A program made the position numbers and the translations under genes. From Larix kaempferi (Eukaryota > Streptophyta > Pinopsida > Pinales > Pinaceae): DNA of 64,000 nt. The stretch covers positions 7,378,001 through 7,442,000 of the forward strand of contig BSBM01000252.1 of the NCBI GenBank assembly GCA_027924585.1, in the 5' to 3' direction. The notes below the pieces were generated by a model. That model did no database searches and was not told the origin of the DNA. It saw nothing but the letters and a program-made list of their open reading frames with translations. This document shows, one piece after another, positions 32,930 to 43,961 of the stretch (positions are counted from its first letter, which is position 1; every line of letters begins with the position of its first letter).

Positions 32930-34526
32930 AGTCTCTGTGGGTTGAGGTGAGTATAAAAACAGCTCAAAAATCCTAATACAACCGAGTGTGCAGAAGGAGA
33001 GCTAAAAAGCAAGGCACTCAGGCCAACAACCAACTCAAAACACCCACTGCAACAGCTGTGCTACAATAGGTGGAGTAACAACAAAGATGGTCAGAATACC
33101 AACAAGCAGCAGGTTTCCTAAAAAAGAAAAAATGGTGGACTCACTAGACCAAAGGGAGGTAAAGGAGCATGCAAACACCTAGCTAAAAGTATTCTGACTC
33201 AACTAAACATATCCTCTGCAAGGTGATGAAATCCAAGTCAGACAATATGAGTAGGAAAGCCAAGTGGCTATGATATCCCCCTACCGGGAGGGACACCGGG
33301 TAGTCAATCCTAGAAGAATGGCAACTAAGATACCCCGTTCATGACACGTCCAGAAAGGTGAATCTGTCGTTTAGTTCGTTGACCGCAATACCCCTATACA
33401 GGGATATCCCGCGAACCGCGAAAGGTAGCCCTTCGGTTACTGAATGGAGTGCGGTATTCCACTCAGGCCTCCGGAACCAGTCTCCCGACTTCAACCCTCC
33501 TAAGGGAGAGGCCCTCTGACAAACTGGTCGTGACCGTGCCAAAAAGTACTAGGGGATTTTGGTTCCCTATTTGGACAACAACTATGTCTCAAGTGAAATA
33601 ACCAAGGGGTGTTATTGGAAGCCTATCCCCCTGATCCTACCTAACTACAATGATTCTTTTGTGTTCCCCAAGTGGGGTTAGAATGTTGGTTTAATTAGGT
33701 ACTTTTTAAGGCTCACTTGATTTTATGTGACAGAGTGTGTGCTCGTGAGGTAATGATCCCAAAAATAGAAGTGCCACAAGGGGGGGCAACTTCCAATCTA
33801 TCAATAATGCTGAAATTGATTCTTTTAACTTGCAAAATTTTCTGAATTAAAAATACTGAAATTTTAAAAAGACTCTGTAAAGGGAACAGAAATTTGGTTG
33901 CAGAAAGGCTGTAAGGAAGTGGGCTGCAGGTAGGACAGAGGGCTGTTCAAATGCAGAAAATATTGCAGCAAAAGGGGCGGGGCTCAAAACAGGAAAAGAG
34001 CAGAAAGCAGACCGCGGGTCTGTGGCGATTTGGAACAGGCCGACCGCGGGTTTGAGGGAAACAGCGGCGGTCAGGTCGCGGCTATCGGGCCAACAGAGGC
34101 AGTCGGGACGCAGGAAACAGGGAAAACGTCACAGTCAGGTCGCGGCTATCGGGCCAACAGAGGCAGTCGGGACGCAAGAAACAGGGAAAAAGACGCAGTC
34201 GGGTCGCGGCAGAAGGGCTAACAGGCGCAGTCGGGACGCGCGAAGGAGGCAGAAAGCCGCAGTCGCAACGCTGGAAAAAGGCCGACAGGCGCAGTCAGAT
34301 CGCAGCAAACAGGCTGATTAGCCACGGTCGGATCGCAGGTAACAGACTTGAATCCGCCGGCAGAGCGTCGGAAGCAGTCTGAGAGCCACGGTCGGATCGC
34401 GGGTAAAGGCCTGAAAGGCGCGGTCGGGACGCGACTGCAGAGGAAAAATACGCGGTATGCGGCGGCCGAAAGGGACAGCCGAAAGGAAAAAATTTAAAAA
34501 ACGGAAACCAGAAATTCGAAAACTAG
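32930..34526 (-). other. Long leader of the TAT-like element
   Basis: Non-coding. At 34020-34440 it holds a G+C-rich, roughly 28-bp degenerate tandem repeat built on GCAGTCGGGACGC and AACAGGGAAAA; the best-preserved higher unit of about 66 bp occurs twice at 34073-34205. An apparent reading frame at 34022-34321 is only translation of this repeat. The segment 33290-33560 is unique and G+C-rich with no recognisable RNA gene. Confidence 0.6.
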
Positions 34527-34540
34527 GGGAGTCGCCAAAA
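34527..34540 (-). other. Primer-binding site of the TAT-like element
   Basis: The minus strand downstream of the 5' LTR reads TTTTGGCGACTCCCCTAG. TGGCGACTC is, to my knowledge, the site used by TAT/Ogre elements (tRNA-Arg type). It is clearly unlike the tRNA-Met sites of the other elements here. Confidence 0.65.
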
Positions 34541-34541
34541 C

Positions 34542-35263
34542 TGTAGCTAGGGTTTTACCCCTAGCTTGTGCCAATGAGCACCTACTAAGGAGAATGGACT
34601 CCTTAGTAGCAGTTCAGTATATTAAACTAATTATGCTAAAACAAAAATTAAATTATTTCTAAGAACAAGCATGAAGCATAAACACCAAATTGAAAGAATG
34701 ACTTTGTATTGATGTTACCTTGAGTGTCAAGGTTTGGTGAAGCCCTTTGCAGTGTCCAAGAGGATGCTCCAAGCTTCAGAATGCTCCTTCTCCTTCTCCA
34801 ATGTTGGGAATGGGCCAAAGGTGGCTCTCAAGGTGAAAATAGTTCAAAGGTGAACTAGGGTTTCGAGAGAGATTTTGGCAGAGTAAGGGTGCTTGTGATT
34901 GTGGATATGGAATAAGGGATCTCCATCACCTATTCATAGTTTTTTGGTGGTGGAGTGCTGACCCATGGTTTTGGGAAACACATGGTTTTAGGCAGCTGTA
35001 TAGGGTTTTTTCCTCCTTTTCCTCATTATTTTATATTTTTATTCCCTTTTTAGGGGATTTTTGCTATTTTTGGAGGAAAAGGGGGTTTTTTAGCCTTTTT
35101 TAGGCTATTTTGAGGGTTTTTTGACCTTTTGGAGGCATTTTAGGCCTTTTGGAGGCTTTTTAATGAGATTTTTTGGGATTTTAATGGAAATATGGTAGGA
35201 AAATGGACAAATGAGCCATATAATGTGGTAAATGAACTAGTGAGCACTTTTTGGGTGTTAACA
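34542..35263 (-). repeat. 5' LTR of the TAT-like element
   Basis: 722 bp, same length as the 3' LTR, two substitutions apart. It is flanked on the right by CTTAC (35264-35268). Confidence 0.93.
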
Positions 35264-35960
35264 CTTACGTTCTGGTATTTGATAATGCCTCATATATTTT
35301 GTCTATGAAATTGACCAAATTTACTTTAGAAAAAAAAAAAACAATATTCAGTATTCATCCATTTATTATCCTCAAGGGAATAGTGTAGTCGATTCCACTA
35401 ACAAAAATATTATCTAAATTCTAAAAAAGATTGCACTTAACCATTATCGAAACTGGGACAATTTTCTCCCAAATTCCCTTTGGGTAGATCAAGTTACACA
35501 TAAGGTTTCTCTAAGAACATCACCATACTTCTTGGTTCATGGAAAAGATGTTATCCTTCCCCTGAATATTTTCATTCCTTCGCTTCATTTGCTCTATTCT
35601 TCTACGGGAGGAGTTCATTATCCCTCTAGACTAGGATTGATACTCTTTTAAAGTTAGAAGAAGAGTAATATAAGGCCAAACAAAAATTTGTGGCTCACCA
35701 ACAAATCGTTAAATGTTGATTTGACAAAAATCTATATGGGAATAAGGACTTTGAAGTAGGGGATGCAGTGCTTAAATTAGATAAACCAAATTAGCCAAAA
35801 GGTAAACACTCAAAATTCCAATAGCTATAGCTTGGCCCCTTTTAGGTGGATGAAAAAATTGGTCTTAGCACGTATACATTACAAAGCATGGAGGGACAAT
35901 CAGATCTTCTCCCTATCAATGGAAAATTTGTGAAAGGTACCTCAACTAACTACTGCATGG
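35264..35960 (+). pseudogene. Decayed gypsy integrase, C-terminal half (continuation of 22899)
   Basis: It resumes with VFDNASY directly after the CTTAC duplication and continues the core in changing frames. Remnants of the conserved Tyr-Pro-Gln-Gly-Asn region (near 35365-35395), an SLRTSPYFLVHGKDV-like segment near 35500-35560, and a final LGPF area near 35835 are recognisable. No chromodomain is seen. An A-run at 35331-35341 and several stops disable it. Confidence 0.75.
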
Positions 35961-38900
35961 TAGTTACCATCCTTTTATTTTCCAATTTTCTTAATTATTT
36001 GAATTGCGGTTTGTTTTAGGGTAAGTCTACTAGGTTAAGTCTCTTTTGATTTTGGATATTTAAAATTATGATTAGATTTTTTTTCAATTTTGCTTTCCTT
36101 TCCTTATCAAAAAAATTTCTCCGTATGGATTTTATATAGAGAGCAACTTACAACGACCACTTTGATGAATACCCTATTGAGTATTATGAAAGATAGGCAC
36201 ACATCCTAATCCGTGCAAACTTTATTTACTTTTAATCCACAATCTAATAAAAGGAAACTACAAATGAGTGTAAAGATTTTAATGTTTTTAGTTGGAGAAA
36301 ATTGAGCAATAGTGAACTTAAAACTTTTTTGGAAAACTAAATTCTTGAACATCCTTGAAATATAGTTAAATGATAAAGCAACCTAATTGAATATTCCATC
36401 AATTCACATTAAATGAGAAAATTATCAAAAACAATTGTTCATTTAGACATCCACGAAATAATGTTTGGGGTCCATTCTATCACCTGGAAAAAATATTGTT
36501 TTCCCAAAAATAGACATCATCCCTACCGGTTAAAAGACTTGTTGTTTCTCCCATCCACCAAAGCTAGCATATATTTATTCAAATTTGTAAAGGATTGGGA
36601 AAGTAAATTTATCATAATTGTAGGGGAATGCATATATCTCCATCGAGTCTACGTATGCTTGTTGGCAGTGGAGTAAGGTTTATGATGTTGGGGTCACTCC
36701 ATAGAAGTTATGGACGCTTGCGCAAGCAATGGAGTAGCACCATTGGAAAATGATATAACTTTTCTACATAAACATCCGACCCCATTTGATTAATGCCCTA
36801 TGACTATGGTTGTAACCTAGATCAATAAATAGTGCTCAAGAGAAATAAATCACATATTACTACCATTCAAAGAAGTTTCTAAATCATTAAAAATATAGGA
36901 TTGAGATGTTCTAGATTCATGTCACATAATAAGGCTTTGAAAGATCTATTCGTTAAGAGTTTTAAGTATGATTTTACTAATAGAGAGTTGATTCCTTTTT
37001 TTTAAACTAATGTATAAATGCTAAATTTGCATATATTCGTGGTTTCACATAGTGTGTACACACCAATTATTGAGTCCTCTACAACCCCAAAGTTTTCAGG
37101 AAAACTTAGAGACCCTCCTTCTTTTTATGAGCTAAGTAGATCTTTATTTTGGATGTGTAGTGTTCTACTCCTAAGAGGTCTTTTGTTATTAATCATTTAG
37201 GTATGCTCTCATGTTCTCTTTTTGCTTGATTGTAGCTTTGTTTTATTCATTGATGAGGATTCAAAAGCCTTACATTCGGTCTCTTCTCAATTGGTTGCAT
37301 TTTTTAAGTCTGATTTTTAAATTAGGACCGATCTCAAAATCTAACTCTTTTATTCCTTCTTTTTGTTAGTTGCTTCCTAATTTTGGTTCCACTTCAAACA
37401 TTGAATCAGGTCTCATATCATCATACTTTATGAATTCCATCCTCTGATTGAATAATTGGACCGACTTCTAAGTCAAAGCCATCACTTTTTATCTTCATTC
37501 ATTTTCAATGATGTTGCTTAATCAATAAATTGGGTATCTTTCAATGTAACACTTGATGACCCAAGCCCCCATTAATTGTTTGGACCTAATTCACTAATCG
37601 ATCACCCCATCTCTTATTAGTTGATCTGTAAATTGTCGTGGATATTCCATTGGAATATTTTGTCACAACAAATCTTACAAGTTTTTGCAAACTCCTAATT
37701 ATGTAGTGCTTATTGAAGATTTAAGATTCATTATTGTTAGCTAAATCTCACAGAATGCTAAAATAAACTGAAACCGAAAGGAAAATAGATAAAGAAAAAT
37801 GACACAAGATATACCCTAGAAAAACCCACTATGGTGAAAAACCCAACCAAAAGTGAGGACTATGCCTTGCTCTTTTATTCTCCAATATGCAATGCAAATA
37901 CAAAGATATCTCTTTATGGAGTTACCTATGATATTGTGACCTGCATGGCTCCTACGGGATCTCCTACTTCCTTTGTTATACTCTAATATCCACTCCCTGG
38001 ATCATGCTCATCTATGGAACAACACAATAATACCATACAAATGGAACCCCCTTCTGCTCCTAGCGGCCTAGTATTTAACAATGTCCTAATAGCCATCTAG
38101 GGTTAGTTTTAGGGTTTTTGCATGCCTCAACTCCCAATTAGGGTTAGGGTTTTGGACCCTATATAATGTTCTTGAAATTCTACACATGACAAGATCCACA
38201 TGTGTTGGTAATGAGAGCTGATATGGAATCCACATAGTATCATGGTGGTTAGTAGGAAAGGTCAACTTAAAGGAGGCATAACTTCCTCATACAAACTCCG
38301 ATTGAGGTGATCTTTGCACCATCAGAAAGCTATCATGGTGTAGAATAGTGTTAAAAGGAAAAATAAAGAGGTGCATGAGAATGTTATTGTCCAAAGGAAA
38401 TCCTTACAAAAGAAGAGTAAATAATAGGAGAAAATAAAATTCAAAGCCTTGGAGAAAGATAAATATGAACCCAAAGCTAAGAACCTGTTGTAGCCACAAT
38501 GATCCCATTTTTTCCAAATAAGATGGGAGCCCCTATTTTTAGTTTTTCACATACTTAGTTTATTTTTGTCAAAAGCACTTTATTATCATCTTGTTTACTT
38601 AATTGTGTTGAAGGTTTTGCTTAATGATACTTTGAAGGAAAAATATGAAACAAATTAAGTTTTGAATAACACTAGTTACAACTTTGCTAATTCACTTAAT
38701 TAAGTAAAAGAACAAATTGTGGAAGTGTAAAATCAGAATGATTATATGCTTATGTTAACCATCCCGACATTCTGATCCCGACTTCTTCATTTGTTTAATT
38801 TCGGCAATCAGAAGTCGGGAGTTCATTTCGTAAAAGTTAAATTAACGATACCAACTTCCCGACTCCGATGCTTGCGGACGTCGCAAGTCGACATGAAATT

Positions 38901-39454
38901 TGGTTAAGTTTATTTAAGTTTGTCGACTTCCCGACTCCGATATTTTCATTTTAACATCGACAATCGACAGTCAGAGGAGCTATTTGTTATCATCGAATTT
39001 CAATCCCGACTCCCAACTCCCGACTTTACCCATTTATAACAAATTGCGGAAGTCAGAAGTCGGAAGGTTATGAATTTTTATATTAACTTTGCTCCCGACT
39101 CCCGACTCCCAACTCCCGAATTTTTCAAATTTTGGGATCCCGCGTTGGCACTCCTATTTCCGCACTCAAAATTCATATTTCGCACGCGCCAAAACACCTC
39201 GAAACGCATGTGAAATTAATGTAATCAATGAACGATTAGGATCTAACCGTCAATTTTAGGGCAATTCACCTGTAATTAATGAGTGATTGATTTGGTCTTA
39301 ATGTGACATTTACTTAATTAATTTTTGAATTTCTTTTGCCATTACGACATAGCGAATTCGGATTCTAACACATCAATATCTTTTGGTTCTGCAACAAAAT
39401 TTAATCAATTTCAATGGATTTTTTCCAAGATTTTGAAGGATCACTTCTCCCATC
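35961..39454. other. AT-rich DNA without recognised genes
   Basis: Only short frames without family resemblance (for example 36413-36676). The segment 37735-38480 has the look of an old LTR or LTR-flanking sequence but I cannot find a partner copy. A short-motif cluster lies at 38761-39121 (listed separately). Confidence 0.5.
38761..39121. repeat. Cluster of CCCGACT / AGTCGGG motifs in both orientations
   Basis: The heptamer-like motif TCCCGACT and close variants recur about fifteen times in 360 bp, in both orientations, spaced unevenly, with a short direct run at 39093-39119. The cluster sits about 330 bp upstream of the long decayed coding region. Short motifs in both orientations resemble the subterminal repeats of CACTA transposons, but I see no matching terminal repeat. 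Confidence 0.55.
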
Positions 39455-42400
39455 ATGGATAAAAGAACCAGGTCTAAAGCCACTGCCGAGGAATTGAAGC
39501 TGAAAGATCCCAATTTTGGATTCTATTCAGACACAGATGCGGGGGTCTCTAATATACTTTGTTTGGACTGGGCCAAAATATACAACATCTTTGACAGTGA
39601 TGATTTTTCAGAATTCAAAACGAAGCCCCTATCTACTAAAACATTAGCAATTCTCATCTCCATGCCATTGTTGTGCTCCCAACCATCATGCCATACACAG
39701 ATTTGGTAAAGTGGATGATTGACTACGTGGATATTCCGACTTGGACATTCATAGACTCCATCCAGATTGTTTATGCTTTGTTTAAGAAGGATACATTTGC
39801 AAGAATCTATGCTTTGAAGACCCTACAGTAGCTCCTCACACAGGAATTCATAAATGCATTTGAAAACACATATGAGACAGATATTCTTCTGAAATACTGG
39901 ATGGCTGACCCCGATACTTTTATACTTAGGCCAAACAGGCAATATCTGATTTCTCTACTTAGAGAGCCATGCAAATTACTTGCAGCCATGCTTTGCAGGT
40001 TTAATGGAGCAAATACCTACCAGTACTCCAAGTTGGAATGGCCCCCCTTATCACATTACGTAGCCACCACAAGTAAAATATTCAATTGAGAACAAATTTT
40101 TTGTCACCTTTAAAGATGAAATTGCTCAAGCACAGAAGGCTCCAACCATTAGGAAGCCTAAGTTTTACCCGTCGTCCTGTTTGATGGATATTGTATTTAC
40201 TTCCTTCTCTTATCCTGCCATGAACTGGCACTGGACCAGAGAAAAGCCTCCTATCCACATTTATTGTTCAATTCTTTGGGAAGATAACTACAAACCCTAC
40301 ATTTATGACATCTATGACAAGTTCATCAGTGTTGTTTATTTTTCCATCTTCAAAAATAGTGCTCCTAGGGTTTCAGAAAATGCCATTTCTCTAATTTCTA
40401 CTATGGGTGATTGGTACATCGGAGAATATTTTACTTACCTCAGAATTTGGGGTAGTAAATCGGTGCATTTGTTTCTAAGGCTTGTCCCTGACAGGATGGT
40501 TCTTTCTGAGGTATCTTTCCATATTAGTTATGATGGACTTCATGGTCAATGTCATTCTTCAAAGAGAAGAGCGTGGCCTAAATTCCCTTTGTACATTGGA
40601 CATTTAATAATTCATAATGCAACTCATGGTATCCTTTTAGCTAAAGAATTCGATCAGTTTAAATTGGATTTTGTGGAGAAAATAATGCATGACCCCCAGG
40701 GGTTTATAGTAGATCATTTTGTACAAGCACATTTGAAAAAATCCTATCTACATGAGCAACAACCAAATGATTCCTTATACTGGGGTGCACACAGTTTTGA
40801 AGAAGTTATGAGTAAAGTGACAGATGCAGACCAAAGGATCCTCATACATGAAGCTCAAAGCAATAAAGGCTTAAGGTTATGGAGGAAAGAGACAAAAAAA
40901 TTCAACAAGAAGAAGAAAATGCTAGGGAAGCAATAGAGGCAGCCAATAAAGCTATAATTGTCAGTTCAGCCTCATCTCAGTTCAATCCACAGAAACAATT
41001 AGACAAGAATTAGGGTAAGCAGACTATGTCAGCTATTCAGTCCTCTACTCCCATTAAAAATCTAAATACCCTTATTCAACAGACCCAAATCCTTCAAGGT
41101 AAGTCCGTCTCTCATACTCAGTCTGTTTACAACATTGTTCCTATTCCTAAGATAGCACCAAATATATCTGTGAAGGATAAAAAACAAAAAAAGTTAGTTG
41201 TCAATCCTCCACTCCAAACATCCATTAATGATGTTATTGATCTAGAAAAAGAGAAACCTGTGGAAGTTATCAATCCAACTCCAGTAGTCTAGGAACCTCA
41301 CCTAACATATGCTTCTCGGAATATCCATATTGTTAATGGTTATGCTTCTCATCCATCCCCAGATAGTGGCCTATCAGAAATTCGTAATGTAGATGACCCT
41401 ATTCACTAGTATACCTCAAATTCACCACACAATTTGTCTCCTACTCCCAACCCTTTGGACTCAACTACACAATCTCTTAAGTCACCCACTCAGACTGGGA
41501 TAGACATGTTAGTTGGCATTATTGTCACACAACAACCCACAACCTCTCAATCAGATACCCCACTGCATAAAGTTGATACCCTTGTCATTCCTTTACAGTA
41601 TGAAACTACTACTCCTACTACCCATCCTACTGAACTCCCTTCTGAAAATTTTCCTACAACTGCTTCTCCCCAATTCATCCTACCACCACCTCAAGATTCA
41701 TCTCAGTTAGCAACTACCATTGCTAGTCAACCATTTCCTATTGTTAATACCACAAAACTTCTAACCTCCACAGTTGAAGACTCAACAGAATTTGGTGAAG
41801 ATGTTGTAGTGGTGCTTGGAGCCTGTTGTTTCAGCAAGAGACATAAAGCAGTGCTAATAAAAGGTTCTAAAATAAAAAGGGAAGGGGAAGTACAAGTTGG
41901 ATCAGTTCCTAACCAATTCATATGGAAGCAAGCCACTGATGACCCACAAAGAGAGGCCATAGAAGTTGTTTTAGAAATAGGAGCCTTTGTTGGGGCTAAT
42001 TTTGATTCTATGTCCACTCAAAATAAGGCATTAGAAGAGGAAAAAGCTAAGAATGTCACATTGCGGGTAGAGAAGGACTCTCTTCATTAGAATTTGAACA
42101 AGCAAATGGAAGACTTCAAAGCCCAACACAATTCAGTGGTGCAAAATTTACAACATCAGATTCAACATTTGTCTCAACAAAAAGCAATTGCATAAGCTAA
42201 GGTGATTGAGCAAGCCTCTAATCTTGCTGACCTCAAGATGCAAATGGAACAACTCAAAGATCAAAATCCCTTTTATGACTTTTTCAAATTGATTGTACAA
42301 GAATTCAAGGATGAAGCCATTTCCTGTAACAATAATTTGAGGCAGATTCAAACCCGATATTTTCAATGCCTTAATGAAGTACAGGAGGGCTTCAATTATT

Positions 42401-43090
42401 TTGAACGTTTGTTAGATATACTGGCAGACCATATTGATAAAATGAAGAAGGCTCATGCAGCTTATGAGCAGCTTTGTGAGTGGAAAACCCATTTGAAGAC
42501 TTCTCCACAAACTCTTTCCTACTTGGACTCGGTAAAATTGATGAGAACCCAAATATCGATCAAATATTGGGAACTTGTCTGTGATGAGGTGGCTCGCATG
42601 ATTGGTAAGGGAGAGAATATTTGTGCAAGATAGTGGATGTTAACAGATGATCATATGGAGAACATGGGAATGCCTGTCTTTACTGAGTTGGCAGAATCGC
42701 TGCCATCAAAGTTAAGAATTGTTGAGGTAGACGAGCAAAGGGACCAATCTGCATACATGATCCAGAATACCATGTAGCTAGACATCTCTTCGTTCAGATT
42801 GTTTATTTCATCCCATGGTCAATTGGAAGATACGTTGCAAGGATTTCTCAATACATGGTCCAAGATCCATAATAAATAAATTAGATCCTATATGTGTAAA
42901 GTGTAGCTACAGCTGGAACATGCCAACTATCTTGATGTAACCGAGATGTGGAATGTTTATGCTGAATGGAAATATTATCTTACTAATCGGGATCAGGGTA
43001 GTTAGTATTTCTTACTTAGATTCAGGAAATTTGGCCTTCTTTTGTGGATCTATCTTATCCACTTCATTGTATTTATTTTTTATCTCTCAA
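39455..43090 (+). pseudogene. Long decayed coding region of unknown family, next to a PPT and LTR
   Basis: Starting at ATG 39455, coding-like sequence can be followed for about 3.6 kb with frame changes near 39670, 40100 and 40930 and at least six stops. The first third (up to 40936) is globular and rich in aromatic residues (WTREKPPIHIYCSILWEDNY, YFTYLRIWG). The middle (41026-41800) is low-complexity Ser/Thr/Pro. The last third (41990-42640) is coiled-coil-like (NKALEEEKAKNVTLRVEKD, ADLKMQMEQLKDQ). It ends just before a polypurine tract and LTR in the same orientation, so it is probably an extra frame in the 3' part of an LTR element. Athila-type elements carry an env-like frame there, but I see no membrane segment and no similarity I can name. 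It shares its general style with 45718-46507. Confidence 0.5.
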
Positions 43091-43110
43091 AGGGAAAAAA
43101 GGGGGAACAC
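43090..43110 (+). other. Polypurine tract
   Basis: AAAGGGAAAAAAGGGGGAAC, followed by AC and the LTR start TGTGGAACCG at 43111. Confidence 0.7.
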
Positions 43111-43928
43111 TGTGGAACCGTTGGTGGAATTTATTTGTACGAGTCTTTGTAGAACTTTCTGTCTTTTGAAACCAATTATTTAATGATTTACAGACTTGTG
43201 AATGTAGGGTGGAATGTTTCCTGTATATGGTTCGTGGCATAATGTGAGATGAAGTTTTCTTATTCTCCTTGTGTTTCCTTTTAATTCAATCATCCTTTAA
43301 TATGTTTCGAATGTTGATAATTGCAGAGGTTAATCAACCATTGTGAATTTCTTTATTATGGTGAACTATTGTGACAAGGTGAAGTGAATTTGTTCATGTA
43401 TCTCTGTTATGACAGGGTCCTTTGTAGACTATCATCATTTTGAAATACTAACATTTTTTTTATTTGATTATTTACTATTTTTTTTATTAATGATAACTCT
43501 GAGCATTTGATTGTGTATCTGTAAACTGGTTTAGTTGAATAATATCTTTGTTTAACTATTAGCAGCAGGAATTCTTTTGATGAAAATACGGATTTATCTT
43601 TATTTTTTTTACTACATCCTATTTAATTAATAGAATCAAGTGACAAAATTTTAATCCATCTCAAGTAGGTTTTCCTGCTTGAATTTGTTAACCAAATTTA
43701 TCCCCAATTTCCATTAGATCTTTAGGATCCTTTATTGTATCAATCACTTAGATCAAAATTCTTATTCTCAAAAAGAAAAACCCCAAGTCCAACGGAGGTT
43801 TATATCCTTCGGAATCACTCATCCCAAATGACTGGGAAAGAGGGAAACTCTTGTGAATGTTTTCTGAAGTTCTTGGATCGAATTGATTTCCTTGCATTGA
43901 CGATCGAATCAATACCTTGGCATCAACA
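43111..43928 (+). repeat. LTR between the unknown long frame and a gag gene
   Basis: About 818 bp, TGTGGAACCG to CATCAACA. A polypurine tract lies directly upstream and a primer-binding-site-like TGGTGCTAGAAGGAGGG (43931-43947) directly downstream. It therefore serves as 3' LTR of whatever lies on the left and as 5' LTR of the gag on the right, as in a tandem or recombined pair. No second copy is seen in the window. Confidence 0.6.
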
Positions 43929-43930
43929 AA

Positions 43931-43947
43931 TGGTGCTAGAAGGAGGG
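43931..43947 (+). other. Probable primer-binding site
   Basis: TGGTGCTAGAAGGAGGG begins two bases after the LTR end and starts with the obligatory TGG. I do not assign the tRNA. Confidence 0.55.
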
Positions 43948-43961
43948 ATGCCTAAGTCTTA

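Larger units (their letters stand above)
22905..35263 (-). mobile_element. Young non-autonomous TAT-like Ty3 element with an antisense gene
   Basis: 12,359 bp with 722-bp LTRs that I find to differ at two positions only, and a perfect 5-bp target duplication. Sense (minus) order: 5' LTR, primer-binding site, long repeat-rich leader, gag with a proline-rich tail and CCHC knuckles, protease, a duplicated start of RT, then a separate RNase H at 27720-28148, a 3' region of about 4 kb, and the 3' LTR. No RT core and no integrase are present. In the 3' region a two-exon gene is predicted on the opposite strand. The primer-binding site, the extra RNase H and the antisense frame point to the TAT (Ogre/Grande/Tat4-like) side of Ty3; this assignment is inference. 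Near-identical LTRs imply recent movement, so enzymes must have come from a relative. Confidence 0.9.

Noticed and set aside
33290-33560. G+C-rich segment that at first looked like a structural RNA gene
   Set aside because: No rRNA or tRNA signature (no cloverleaf, no A/B boxes); it is part of the retrotransposon leader.
34022-34321. Open frame of about 100 codons, Arg/Gly/Gln-rich
   Set aside because: It is only the translation of the G+C-rich tandem repeat in the leader of the TAT-like element; residues repeat with the DNA unit and it runs against the element's sense.
36413-36676. 87-codon open frame
   Set aside because: No recognisable family, codon pattern or context; length is within chance in AT-rich DNA.
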